Origin: Trichocoleus sp. FACHB-40
Lineage (GTDB): Bacteria; Cyanobacteriota; Cyanobacteriia; Cyanobacteriales; FACHB-T130
Direction of reading: 5' to 3'
Length of the DNA stretch: 64,000 nt
Assembly: GCF_014695915.1 (NCBI RefSeq)
Contig: NZ_JACJPF010000068.1
Coordinates: forward strand, 1 to 64,000
Under the pieces are notes generated by a model. The model did no database searches. It had not been told where the DNA came from and was given only the letters and a program-made list of their open reading frames with translations. Both the position numbers and the translations under genes were made by a program. Shown here one piece after another: positions 1-7,847 of this stretch; the stretch's first letter is position 1; each line of letters opens with the position of its first letter.

Positions 1-1
1 G

Positions 2-289
2 GCTGTGACTGACCTCGAGGTCATGGACATCTACCGATGCCGTTGGGGAATTGAGTTGTTATGGAAATTTTTGAAGATGCACTTGAAACTCGATAAACTG
101 ATTACCAAAAATCTCAACGGAATTGCTATACAGATTTATGCAACATTAATTGCTTATTTGATACTACAAGTTATAGAAATTCCTCAACAATGGGGGCAAA
201 AGCTACTTGATAAACTTCGCTATCTTCAGGCGTGTATGTGTCAAGAAATCAGCTATGTACACTGGATGACTAAGTTAACTAAATGTTAA
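2..289 (+). mobile_element. IS4-family DDE transposase, C-terminal part (cut by window edge)
   Basis: The reading frame is open to the left edge, so this is only the C-terminal ~95 residues of a longer transposase. Near its start it has the string YRCRWGIELLWKFLK, matching the Y-x2-R-x3-E-x6-K signature of IS4-type DDE transposases, where the Glu is the last catalytic acid. The tail is hydrophobic and helical, as in that group. I could not find the right terminal inverted repeat between 290 and 420. Whether the element is intact upstream cannot be seen. Confidence 0.8.
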
Positions 290-419
290 CTCAAAGCTCT
301 TAGATAGGAAGAGTCTATTCGACTATGTAAAGTTTTGTATCTAGATTCAACATTTCTGGGTAATTACCTTTGTCTAAGTGCACTGAGATTATTAGGACTT
401 AGGCAACTAGCTACGATAT

Positions 420-596
420 CTAGTAGATGCAAGGAAATTCCTGAATTCCCTTGCATCTAGTGTGAGAATTCAGCCAATCCTTGCGTTCTCGCAGAGCAAA
501 GTTCCAGACTTTCCGGCACACCGTTAAGGTGTGTTCAATCATCTCGACTTGTTCTGGCGTTGGAATCGCCTTGTACTCGAATGTCAGACTTAACAC
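420..596 (-). pseudogene. TnpB (IS200/IS605 accessory nuclease), N-terminal remnant
   Basis: Reading the minus strand from a GTG at 596, preceded by a strong GGAGGTG ribosome site (603-609), gives 58 codons. They begin VLSLTFEYKAIPTPEQVE and include CRKVWNFALRERKDWLNS, the conserved N-terminal helix region of TnpB proteins. The homology stops at about residue 45 and the frame closes at TAG (420-422), so the RuvC and zinc-ribbon parts are gone. The truncation point coincides with the palindrome at 424-459. Flanking stretches 290-419 and 597-796 show no gene. Confidence 0.75.
424..459. repeat. Near-perfect inverted repeat at the TnpB break point
   Basis: Arms AGATGCAAGGAAATTC (425-440) and GAATTCCCTTGCATCT (443-458) pair with one mismatch and can extend by one T-A pair. 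It lies at the truncated end of the TnpB remnant. It may be a scar of element insertion/excision or a hairpin terminator; there is no T-run after it. Confidence 0.6.
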
Positions 597-796
597 GTTA
601 ACTCACCTCCTACAAAGAATTTCGACTCCGCGATCGCTACGGCACAGCATTAGGTAGAGGAGTTCGCCAGTTCTGCCGAAGAAGCGGCGATCATTGGTTA
701 TCTGAGTGCCACTGATCTACAGCCCACATACTAAGGTGAAAACCTTTGAGTATTCAGTTTCTAGGGTGTATCTTGAGAATCATTTAGTAAATTCAG

Positions 797-1048
797 TTAA
801 TCCTTATAACCGTTTCTTTTGACGTAATCATCAATGTCCATTGCGTTGTAAATCTCCTTGATCGCAACAATGGTTTTAGCTGTGCCGTGAACTGGATTCC
901 GCCACAGCTTATATCTGCGATGCCATGTTTCAAACACCCTGCCAGTGAGGTCTTTAACTTGAATTGTGTTTTTGTCGCAGCCTCGCGTGTTACGAAGAGT
1001 TATTACAGTTAGGGTGTAGTCCAATCCCTGAATATCTCTAACATTCAT
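797..1048 (-). CDS. Small hypothetical protein
   Basis: I do not recognise this 83-residue protein. The start at 1048 (MNVRDIQG) is preferred over one at 1081 because it has a GGGGAG ribosome site seven bases upstream and begins four bases after the stop of the gene before it. It is basic and tyrosine/tryptophan-rich in the middle (TWHRRYKLWRN), with no signal peptide or membrane segment. It forms a two-gene unit with the gene at 1053-1238, divergent from the HTH-HNH gene at 1350. Confidence 0.5.
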   Translation of the reverse strand: MNVRDIQGLDYTLTVITLRNTRGCDKNTIQVKDLTGRVFETWHRRYKLWRNPVHGTAKTIVAIKEIYNAMDIDDYVKRNGYKD

Positions 1049-1052
1049 AGCC

Positions 1053-1238
1053 TTACTCCCCTCTACTGGCAGAAACATCAAATATGATGATGAATTTCTC
1101 TGTAGGAGAGAGACGACGAAGGACTCTCAAGCACTCATCAGCATCATTCCGGCAGCGAAATCGCTTCACCACGAGATTCTGCATATTCGGAAGCTGACGA
1201 ATGATTACCCAAGGATAAAGAAGTGTTGCGTAGCTCAT
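1053..1238 (-). CDS. Small conserved-looking hypothetical protein
   Basis: A 61-residue protein with an ATG at 1238 and a GGGAG ribosome site about ten bases upstream. The pattern YPWVIIRQLPNMQNLVVKRF followed by a stretch of arginines and LRVLRRL resembles short cyanobacterial proteins of unknown function that begin with YPW and carry an RFRRRNDAE-like motif; this is from memory, not a search. It is the first gene of a likely pair with 797-1048. Its upstream region (1239-1349) is shared with the divergent HTH-HNH gene and holds the operator-like repeat at 1263-1309. Confidence 0.6.
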   Translation of the reverse strand: MSYATLLYPWVIIRQLPNMQNLVVKRFRCRNDADECLRVLRRLSPTEKFIIIFDVSASRGE

Positions 1239-1262
1239 CGAGTTCGACTCCCTGACACTGGG

Positions 1263-1309
1263 AACTAATTGGCTGACAAATATTATACAGTGATGGAAGC
1301 CAATTAGTT
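1263..1309. promoter_or_regulatory. Operator-like 12-bp perfect inverted repeat around a -10 box
   Basis: AACTAATTGGCT (1263-1274) and its exact complement AGCCAATTAGTT (1298-1309) flank TATTATACAG, a -10-like sequence. Arm centres are about 35 bp apart. The gene directly downstream encodes an HTH protein, so autoregulation is a natural reading. An RNA hairpin is the alternative. Confidence 0.6.
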
Positions 1310-1323
1310 GCCATTTACACTTT

Positions 1324-1352
1324 CATGCTTCTCTGACACGATCAGAAGCATG
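1324..1352 (+). promoter_or_regulatory. Hairpin covering the start codon of the HTH-HNH gene
   Basis: CATGCTTCT (1324-1332) pairs perfectly with AGAAGCATG (1344-1352), and the last three bases of the second arm are the likely ATG. In mRNA the 11-base loop hairpin would hide the start codon. No good ribosome site precedes this ATG. Confidence 0.5.
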
Positions 1353-2831
1353 GGAAAAGCAGGTAAAGTTTTAGGGCAAGTCTTAGCGAGCTATGGCATC
1401 AGCCAAGGCAACTTAGCGGCTGCGCTTGGCATAGCACGATCTAACGTTCATCGATGGGTGAATGAGGTTAGAGATCCAAACTCGGAAACTGTGCAAGGCA
1501 TTATTACGGCGCTTCAAGCAATCAACCCTGATGCAGCCGAAGAGTTTATCAGCTTGTATGCTTCAGATTTAGCTCTAGGACAAAATTCTGTATCTTCTGT
1601 CAGTTCACAAGACATATCGGTTAATCCTGTTCGCGTAGGATTTGGACGGCTACCTGAAACAGCAGGTTTGAATGTTGCTGCTTTGTCTAGACTTTTTGAT
1701 AAGACTACAACTTCTTATAAGTACGTCTTCTTCCTGTCATTACTAGACATTTTGAGAAAACGGAATTTTGATGCTGCTTCTCCGATTAGCCTCAGAGAAC
1801 TGGTTATTGAAATGTTGGTTAATGCTTGGTATCCGCACACTTATTTTAAGTTGTCGTTTGGCAGAGAAGATAAGATCACTACTAAGCTAGACTCTTTAGA
1901 ATTAGACCTTGATGAACCAGCTTTTGATGAATCGGAAAAGGAAGCACTTAGAGAAGAAATATCAAAGCGAAACCTAGAAAGTGTGTTGGTCGGTAAGGAA
2001 TCCTTAATGAGATATGTCCCTTTTCGATTGATTACACCTTTTCTATCGCAGGAACTGAAAGCCTATAAAAGCCAAAACAGAGGTACTCCAAGAAATGATG
2101 ATCTTGAAAATGAGCTCATAATTCTTTTGGCTGAACGATATTTTGATACAGTTAAGCCTCTATATAAATTTGATGGAGATTCCCCTAAATCTTGTAAGTC
2201 CATCTACTTATGCTCTCAATGGGTTTCCTACATCGGGGTTAACTATTCCATAGTAAGAGGCTGGGTTGCTTGGGAATGGTTACAGTATATGCAAAGCCGT
2301 AACCCTAATACTCCGGCTATCTCAAATAAATTGTTTCCTCAAATTAGAAGAAATGCGCTGACATCACACACAAAGTATTGGCAGGTAGTTCTAGAACATA
2401 CCACTGAGATTAGCTGTATCTATTCAAACCGACCTTTAACAGTAGATTCTAAAATTTCCCTTGATCACTATCTTCCCTGGTCATTTATTGCACACGATCA
2501 AATCTGGAATTTAGTTCCAACCTTTGGTGATATTAATTCATCAAAATCAAAAATTATACCCTCATCTATATATTTTGATTCTTTTGTGAGGGTACATTAT
2601 CTCGGCTTAAAAGTTTGGAAAGAAAAAATGAGTAGAAGTGGAGAATGGAATAAATTTATTGATGCCTATATTTCTGATCTTAGACTGCATACACGAGATG
2701 ATTTGACCGACTTTGAGACACTGAGTAAAGCCTTTAATTCTACATTTCAACCTCTAATCTCTTTAGCTACGAGCTTAGGTTTTGAAGCAGGTTGGATCTA
2801 CTCTCAAAGTTGTGGGAATCCGATCGGGTAA
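1350..2831 (+). CDS. HTH domain-HNH endonuclease fusion
   Basis: A 493-residue protein from ATG 1350; a TTG at 1308 in the same frame would add 14 residues but lies in the inverted repeat. Residues 1-60 form an XRE/Cro-type helix-turn-helix (YGISQGNLAAALGIARSNVH). The middle has a conserved-looking FDKTTTSYKYVFFLSLLD segment that I recall from HNH proteins. Around residues 355-405 is an HNH-type site: DHYLPWSF, WNLVP and NSSKSK supply the His, Asn and Lys/Asn positions, although the zinc-binding Cys pairs of classical HNH proteins are absent. The protein probably cuts DNA and controls its own promoter. Its position between transposon remnants suggests a defence or mobile role. Confidence 0.75.
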   Translation: MGKAGKVLGQVLASYGISQGNLAAALGIARSNVHRWVNEVRDPNSETVQGIITALQAINPDAAEEFISLYASDLALGQNSVSSVSSQDISVNPVRVGFGRLPETAGLNVAALSRLFDKTTTSYKYVFFLSLLDILRKRNFDAASPISLRELVIEMLVNAWYPHTYFKLSFGREDKITTKLDSLELDLDEPAFDESEKEALREEISKRNLESVLVGKESLMRYVPFRLITPFLSQELKAYKSQNRGTPRNDDLENELIILLAERYFDTVKPLYKFDGDSPKSCKSIYLCSQWVSYIGVNYSIVRGWVAWEWLQYMQSRNPNTPAISNKLFPQIRRNALTSHTKYWQVVLEHTTEISCIYSNRPLTVDSKISLDHYLPWSFIAHDQIWNLVPTFGDINSSKSKIIPSSIYFDSFVRVHYLGLKVWKEKMSRSGEWNKFIDAYISDLRLHTRDDLTDFETLSKAFNSTFQPLISLATSLGFEAGWIYSQSCGNPIG

Positions 2832-3248
2832 CTGAGCATCCATCCAGTAGGCAATCAGTCCATCATAGCTGGCAATTGAACACCGTAACTCTGTCAAATT
2901 GGTCAAGCTATCTACAAATCACTGCTCAAAATAACGCAATGTCCCTGTCGTCGTGTAGTGACGCTCAGCTACTAGCGGCTTCAAAGGACGAATTGCTGAA
3001 AGTAACTCAGCCAGAGGAGTTCGCTCCGGCTCGATAAACGAGTAGATAGCAGCTTCAACGTTAAAGTCCGAACCTTCCCAAATCCGTAACTCATCAAGCT
3101 GGCTTCGGTACGTAATCAGCCCATTCTGTTGGAGCTTTTTAATGATGTCTTGCCAGTGCTTCTGCTCCGTCTGGTCGTCTGCTCGGTTACACAGTGCCAA
3201 TGTTACAAACTGAGGCGTGGCTCGCAGAACACCTGTAGACGTGACCAA
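2832..3248 (-). pseudogene. Fragment of a large protein, broken by an in-frame TGA
   Basis: The minus-strand frame from 3248 reads about 109 residues, including LRIWEGSDFNVEAAI and RHYTTTGTLRYFEQ, then a TGA (2919-2921). It goes on in the same frame with FVDSLTNLTELRCS and DGLIAYWMD towards the end of the HNH gene. The sequence on both sides of the TGA looks equally coding, so one CGA-to-TGA change may have killed it. There is no proper start: an in-frame stop lies at 3264-3266. The motifs recall large ATP-binding proteins seen in defence islands, but I cannot name the family. Confidence 0.5.
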
Positions 3249-3382
3249 GTAGTAGCTTCTGGTTTATCCGAGAAGTCATGCAGTATGCGCCAGACTGTGT
3301 GGTGGTGTCGCCGGAGCCCGTGCGCGAACGAGTAAAGGAGGAATTGCGATCGCTCTTGGAACAGTACGATATGCAAATATAA
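3245..3382 (+). pseudogene. WYL-domain transcriptional regulator, C-terminal remnant
   Basis: The plus-strand frame ending at TAA 3380-3382 reads FWFIREVMQYAPDCVVVSPE followed by PVRERVKEELRSLLEQYD. This is the usual end of WYL-domain regulators, whose last helix follows a V-x-V/L-x-P-P/E-x-x-R motif. An in-frame TGA at 3242-3244 and the lack of any HTH or WYL core upstream show it is a fragment. WYL regulators often control phage-defence operons, which fits the neighbouring debris. Confidence 0.65.
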
Positions 3383-3385
3383 CCT

Positions 3386-4126
3386 TTACTTTAACCGCCG
3401 CCGCCACACACCGATCGCGATCGCTACGACAAGCGTCAACAAAGCGATCGCGATTGGTGTATGCAGGTCAGCGCTACTCCCCCCTTCTTTATCTGCCAAG
3501 CTATTCTGGGCAACTTGCTGCGTTGTCTGTTGACTAACTTTTGGCACCTTTGCCCCAGCTGCCACGGTGACGGTAAACTTCAGCTCAAACGGTTTAAAAT
3601 CTGCCCCAGATGCTGGTGTTCCACTCAGTTGCAACTGATAAGCCCCAGGAGATGGGAAGACAACAGAAGCACCAGGAATCCCTTGATAACCTTCTGTTGA
3701 AATGGCTTTTAGTGGTGGTGAAAGTAACGGCGTTGTCTGTTGGGTGCGGGGTTGCGAGTATACGGACAATTTGCAATTACACTCTTGCAAAGGGATGACT
3801 TGACCGCCTTTGCGTGTAAGCGCCACCCAAGCTAGAGATGGTTCGCCAGCTTTGGGGTTGTCGTTGGGTTCGATATGGAGAGTACCACCCACATCTTCTG
3901 CTATCTGTACTTTATGGGCAGATGCGGGTGTAATCAGCAACGTTAGGAGTATTAGTGTTTCCGCAATTGTTGGCAACAACCTTTGATTCCCCCTGGGAAT
4001 GCCTACTATGAGGTGCCTCAATTCCTGGGCTTTGTTAGCTATTGTAGGTGCCTCCAGAATTCGTTCCCAATCTCTGACTGGGAACGAGGAAGCGAGACTT
4101 TTATCGGGATTGGCTAGGGGGGACAT
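3386..4126 (-). CDS. Exported, C-terminally anchored protein of unknown function
   Basis: The mature part begins near HKVQIAEDVGGTLHIEP after a hydrophobic segment (TLILLTLLITPASA), runs through a beta-rich ~120-residue region, and ends in a membrane helix with a basic tail (IAIALLTLVVAIAIGVWRRRLK), so it is probably held outside the membrane. The first ~45 codons coincide with a dispersed palindromic repeat (3990-4090). The true start may therefore be one of two TTG codons near 3976-3979 rather than the ATG at 4126 that overlaps the upstream gene by 26 bases. It follows the TauE/SafE-like gene directly and is likely cotranscribed; metal handling is a guess. Confidence 0.6.
   Translation of the reverse strand: MSPLANPDKSLASSFPVRDWERILEAPTIANKAQELRHLIVGIPRGNQRLLPTIAETLILLTLLITPASAHKVQIAEDVGGTLHIEPNDNPKAGEPSLAWVALTRKGGQVIPLQECNCKLSVYSQPRTQQTTPLLSPPLKAISTEGYQGIPGASVVFPSPGAYQLQLSGTPASGADFKPFELKFTVTVAAGAKVPKVSQQTTQQVAQNSLADKEGGSSADLHTPIAIALLTLVVAIAIGVWRRRLK
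3990..4090. repeat. Dispersed cyanobacterial repeat with palindrome
   Basis: It contains CGTTCCCA (4062-4069) and TGGGAACG (4079-4086), a typical interspersed palindrome of filamentous cyanobacteria. Two imperfect copies of a GGTGCCTC-ending unit precede it. A related, decayed copy lies at 17774-17800. Confidence 0.55.
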
Positions 4127-5330
4127 ATAATTTTTCTAGAGATAAAAGTGACCAAATCCCACGGTAGCGCAGCAGCAAAACCAAGAGCGTCACAACTCCC
4201 AGTAGCACTGTCAGCAGTTTGTTACTCCAAATTTGTTGCATTCCGCCAAGGTAATGAGAACCAATTAGCACTGCATGAACTGCACACAGGAGAAAAGCTG
4301 GAAGGCTTAACAGATGAATTTGTCGCCAGCGTTTCCCTAAAAGCTGCTGCATCCGGTCAAAACTGGTGAGTGCAGCTGGAGTCATCAATACTAAACCTAC
4401 TGCTCCTGCACTCATTCCCAGTTGATGCGTCGGCAGCATAAAAGGTATCGCTTGAAAATTCCAGTTCAGAGTATGCTCTAGCATATGTGCCGTATGAGCC
4501 AAAGCCAGCACGTATGCGCCTACTCCCAAGACACGACGATAACGTAATGGGGCGCTAAAGAAGCGGCTGATGGGGCGCGCAATCAGCGCTAAGATTAAAC
4601 ACAGCAATGCCGCGTGTCCAGTGTAATCTACCATTGTGTCGCCAGTTCGCAGCAGCGCGATCGCTCCAATGGTGAGTGTCACCCAACCGCCCAACCGAAA
4701 CAACTGGCTGCGTTTATCAGCACTAACTCGGTTGGCAAAAACGCCGACACCGAGCATTATTGGTAGCGTTCCCAGTCCAAACGCCAACATAGTTGTCGCA
4801 CCTTGAACAAGATTTCCGGTTTCAGCTGCCTTGATTTGGGCAGCATACAGAAAACCGCAGGGAATTAAACCCCAGACCAGTCCTAATAAAGCTGGTGTCA
4901 AAAAGTTAGATTTCAGCGACAGCTTCATCATCGCCGCACTGAGTCGATTGTGCAAGCCGCCTTCTTTGAGGGGGTGTAACACTGGCAGACGTGGCAGGAA
5001 ATCTGGTTTTATTTGCACTAAGCCAAACCAAATCAGCATGATTCCGGTGAAAATAGCGATCGCTCTTCGCAAGTCACTCCCAATTCCCGCCAGCTGTCCC
5101 CCAGCAATTAACATCGAACCCATACCGCCCAGAAATGCACCTGTCAAGGCATAACTTGCAATTCGCCCCAAGTTCAGCAAGATGTGAAAATAAAATTGTT
5201 GTCGCCAGTTAGCAGGAGTCTGTTGCTGATGTCCAAGGGAAAATGCCACGGTAAGAGGGCCACACATTCCCGCGCAGTGACCAAAACTCCCAAGGAATCC
5301 CAAAGCCATGATTAGCAACAAATCCAGCAT
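4101..5330 (-). CDS. TauE/SafE (DsbD_2-like) membrane protein fused to ferric-reductase-like domain
   Basis: A 409-residue polytopic membrane protein. The N-terminal half starts with LGSFGHCAGMCGPLTVAF, the Cys-x3-Cys signature of DsbD_2/UreH-type TauE/SafE proteins that are linked to metal or thiol transport, and contains further helices (LLGLVWGLIPCGFLYA). The C-terminal ~170 residues carry spaced histidines in helices (ALAHTAHMLEH, RWRQIHLL, LLCAVHAVLIGSHYLG), as in the haem-binding ferric-reductase/YedZ-like domain. The two parts together suggest transmembrane electron flow to a metal or thiol partner. The next gene (exported protein) overlaps its 3' end. Confidence 0.7.
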   Translation of the reverse strand: MLDLLLIMALGFLGSFGHCAGMCGPLTVAFSLGHQQQTPANWRQQFYFHILLNLGRIASYALTGAFLGGMGSMLIAGGQLAGIGSDLRRAIAIFTGIMLIWFGLVQIKPDFLPRLPVLHPLKEGGLHNRLSAAMMKLSLKSNFLTPALLGLVWGLIPCGFLYAAQIKAAETGNLVQGATTMLAFGLGTLPIMLGVGVFANRVSADKRSQLFRLGGWVTLTIGAIALLRTGDTMVDYTGHAALLCLILALIARPISRFFSAPLRYRRVLGVGAYVLALAHTAHMLEHTLNWNFQAIPFMLPTHQLGMSAGAVGLVLMTPAALTSFDRMQQLLGKRWRQIHLLSLPAFLLCAVHAVLIGSHYLGGMQQIWSNKLLTVLLGVVTLLVLLLRYRGIWSLLSLEKLYVPPSQSR

Positions 5331-5468
5331 TTTTTAATTATTAGTCCTTAGTCCGAACGGGCGGGACACCTGTGAATTCCCAATTCTCAGCAGTCAGTCT
5401 CCCTCAGTCGTTATTGTAGGACTGGAACGGGGGTGGTGATAAAGGAATGGAAATTTAAGGTACAAAAA

Positions 5469-6512
5469 ATGAGGAAATGGATATTTTCGGTGGTTTTGGC
5501 GCTGTTAGCGATCGCAGTAGTATTAAGTAGCAGCAAATTTTTCCAGCCGCGTCCGGAGCTAGTAACTAAAAGCTCTGTGGAGAACATTAGCGAACCGCCG
5601 ACTCGTTTCAATGTGGCGGTAGCATCTGAAGAACCAGTCAACGCTCCTGATGTAGACTCAAAGCGACTAATGGCGCACGTTCAGGCGTTGAACTATCAGC
5701 GGTATACACAACAAGAACGCGATCGCGCCAAAAATTACCTCACCCAATCCCTGCAAAAACTGGGATGGTCGCCAAATTTACAACAATTCGAGGGCGGGGT
5801 CAACATCCTTGCAACTCGCCAAGGCACCGACAAACAAGCCGGAACAATTATCGTAGCCGCGCACTACGACAGCGTTCCCGTCTCCCCTGGTGCCGATGAC
5901 AACGCCAGCGGAGTTGCCGTAGTTCTGGAACTGGCGCGTCTTTTCGCCTCCCGTCCCACACCCCGCACCTTGCAGCTAGTCTTCTTTGACCAGGAGGAGG
6001 CAGGACTCCGGGGCAGTATTGCCTTTACCACTAATAAAGCAAATTTGCAAAACCTGCACGGTGTCATTGTCATGGACATGGTAGGTTACGCTTGCTACAC
6101 CGCAGGTTGTCAAAAATACCCGCCCGGATTGCCTGTCACCCCGCCTACCGACAAAGGGGACTTTCTGGCGGTAGTTGGCGACATAGAACACTTGCCATTG
6201 CTAAATGTCTTTCAAAAACCGGGTAAGCCTGGTTTGCCAACCGTTGTGACGTTGCCAATTCCCCTGAAAGGAATGCTGACACCTGACGTTTTACGCAGCG
6301 ATCATGCGCCATTCTGGTATCAGGGAGTAGGCGCGGTACTCGTCACCGATACGGCAAATCTGCGTACACCCCACTACCATCAGCCCAGCGATACCCCAGA
6401 AAATCTCGATCGCTCGTTTTTCCAAGGAGCCGCCCAGATTGTGATAAATACGACCACAGCGCTGCTGGAAAGCCGAGAACTTTTAAAGTCACCTCCATCA
6501 ACCACTCCATAG
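5469..6512 (+). CDS. M28-family zinc aminopeptidase, exported
   Basis: A 347-residue protein. ATG 5469 (MRKWIFSVVLALLAIAVVLSS) is chosen because it starts directly at an N-terminal signal/anchor helix; an upstream start at 5433 only adds a short tail. Metal and catalytic motifs of family M28 are present in order: HYDSVPVSPGADDNASG (His and Asp ligands), FFDQEEAGLRGS (catalytic and ligand Glu), MDMVGYA (Asp) and RSDHAPFW (last His). It should release N-terminal residues from peptides outside the cytoplasm or in the periplasm. It is divergent from the TauE/SafE gene and has no clear operon partner. Confidence 0.85.
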   Translation: MRKWIFSVVLALLAIAVVLSSSKFFQPRPELVTKSSVENISEPPTRFNVAVASEEPVNAPDVDSKRLMAHVQALNYQRYTQQERDRAKNYLTQSLQKLGWSPNLQQFEGGVNILATRQGTDKQAGTIIVAAHYDSVPVSPGADDNASGVAVVLELARLFASRPTPRTLQLVFFDQEEAGLRGSIAFTTNKANLQNLHGVIVMDMVGYACYTAGCQKYPPGLPVTPPTDKGDFLAVVGDIEHLPLLNVFQKPGKPGLPTVVTLPIPLKGMLTPDVLRSDHAPFWYQGVGAVLVTDTANLRTPHYHQPSDTPENLDRSFFQGAAQIVINTTTALLESRELLKSPPSTTP

Positions 6513-6572
6513 TTAGTGAAAAAAGCAGCAATTGGCATTTCCTGATGCCGACTCTATTAAGGACTGTGCCTC

Positions 6573-6610
6573 TATAAGAATATAAATTTTGCGAAATTTA
6601 TATTCTTATA
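6573..6610. terminator. Perfect 17-bp AT-rich hairpin
   Basis: Arms TATAAGAATATAAATTT (6573-6589) and its exact complement (6594-6610) enclose a TGCG loop, 60 bases after the M28 gene. There is no T-run, so it may protect the transcript 3' end or be a protein-binding site. Confidence 0.55.
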
Positions 6611-6719
6611 TCCAAAACCAGCTAATCCAAAGATTGGGTACACAAACTAACCTATAATCATCTATCTAAAGGGTGAATAAAACCCCAAGCCTCCATAAAA
6701 GCTTAGCCGGGTAGAACTT

Positions 6720-7133
6720 ATGAGTCAGTTGAGCGTGGAAAATATGGGTGTTGATGAACTTGTCAGACTATATGCAGCCGGACAAAGAAATTTTCATCGG
6801 GCAAAGTTGGTTGGGGTAGACCTGAGAGGCTTAAACCTGCGTGGAGTAGATTTAAGTGGAGCCAACCTAATTGCGGCAAACTTGGCTGGAGCTGATTTGA
6901 GCGAGGCAAACCTAAGCCAAGCAAACCTGACTTTGACAGATATGAGTCGGGCGCACCTGAATCAGGCAAACCTGTGCGATGCACACTTGAGCGCTACAAA
7001 TCTGAGCCGAGCCAACTTGAGTGGAGCCGACTTGCGTGGAGCAACTCTCAGCCGTGTAGACCTGAATGGTGCAAATTTAACTGGGGCGCAAATGCCTGAG
7101 AGAAAACTTGTAACGTTCTCCCCCGCTAGTTAG
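6720..7133 (+). CDS. Pentapeptide repeat protein
   Basis: A 137-residue protein. After a ~30-residue leader (VDELVRLYAAGQRNF) it is built of A(D/N)Lxx units from about residue 34 to 125, for example LIAANLAGADLSEANLSQAN. Such repeats fold into a right-handed quadrilateral beta helix; Ala and Leu/Phe fill the core. The family is very common in cyanobacteria and its role is mostly unknown. No signal peptide or membrane helix is seen, so it is probably cytoplasmic. It appears monocistronic, with hairpins before and after. Confidence 0.9.
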   Translation: MSQLSVENMGVDELVRLYAAGQRNFHRAKLVGVDLRGLNLRGVDLSGANLIAANLAGADLSEANLSQANLTLTDMSRAHLNQANLCDAHLSATNLSRANLSGADLRGATLSRVDLNGANLTGAQMPERKLVTFSPAS

Positions 7134-7145
7134 CTATGACGGGGG
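7120..7145 (+). terminator. GC-rich hairpin at the end of the pentapeptide gene
   Basis: CCCCCG (7120-7125) pairs with CGGGGG (7140-7145) and straddles the stop codon. The gene at 7173 converges from the other side, so it could serve both. Confidence 0.5.
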
Positions 7146-7172
7146 TGATTAGTTTCTGGCTGTATTTCCAGT

Positions 7173-7751
7173 CTAAGCTGAGCGCAGAGATTGGGAAAGC
7201 CAATGGCGCTGTTGTAGCTGGTACATATGGTTAAACAACTGCCAGCAATATTGTTCTGGGAGTCCGCAGGTTAAGGCACCGCGCAGAACAACGTTGAAGT
7301 ACCAGTCGTTGGGCGCGAGTTCTTCTGTTAATTTGTTGACGACGACGTAAGTACGGACACTTGTGTAACTCTGTCCCTGACAAGAAACATTTACCATTTC
7401 CTGACGGTAGCCGCCTTGGGGTACTTCTTCGCGTTCATCTAAGCGATCGCTTAATCTCCAGGGTAATCTATACAAGACCCCTTCCACTGAGGCTGATGAA
7501 TCTTTTACCATATCGAGTACGCCACAGTCTCGAAGAGCTGAACGACGATAAAAGCCTAGTCTATACCCCTTGAGTGTTGCATTACCAACCACATAAACAT
7601 GGGTATTCTCGCCCAGCGTCCGCTTCAAATCCACTGGACACATACAAGAGCCATAGGCAAAGTAGTAAAACTCAGGCTCGGCTTTGCTTCTAGCAATTTC
7701 CAGAGAAGCTTGTGTCGGTAAATCTTGTAAGTGTTCAGACTGAACGCTCAT
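7173..7751 (-). CDS. Gamma-glutamylcyclotransferase-like (AIG2/GGCT fold) protein
   Basis: A 192-residue protein with the fold's marker YYFAYGSCMCPVDLKR near residue 30, which corresponds to the YGSLM-like loop binding the gamma-glutamyl group. It also has GYRLGFYRRSA, GVLYRLPW and LDEREEVPQGGYRQEMV, where the Glu in EREE/EVPQGGY is at the usual catalytic position. The family cleaves gamma-glutamyl amino acids or gamma-glutamylamines to 5-oxoproline, but the exact substrate here is not deducible. No signal sequence is present. It stands alone and converges on the pentapeptide gene. Confidence 0.8.
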   Translation of the reverse strand: MSVQSEHLQDLPTQASLEIARSKAEPEFYYFAYGSCMCPVDLKRTLGENTHVYVVGNATLKGYRLGFYRRSALRDCGVLDMVKDSSASVEGVLYRLPWRLSDRLDEREEVPQGGYRQEMVNVSCQGQSYTSVRTYVVVNKLTEELAPNDWYFNVVLRGALTCGLPEQYCWQLFNHMYQLQQRHWLSQSLRSA

Positions 7752-7847
7752 GAATTGCCTTCAAATGCTACTTGTTGTCTATTGACTAGGCATTCTAGCA
7801 AAGTTACTTGTAGAATACAACATATCCCGATAGGGAAACCGTAGATT

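Noticed and set aside
3129-3335. Plus-strand frame across the large-protein and WYL fragments
   Set aside because: The residues are Cys/Arg-rich nonsense, while the other frames give clear family motifs.
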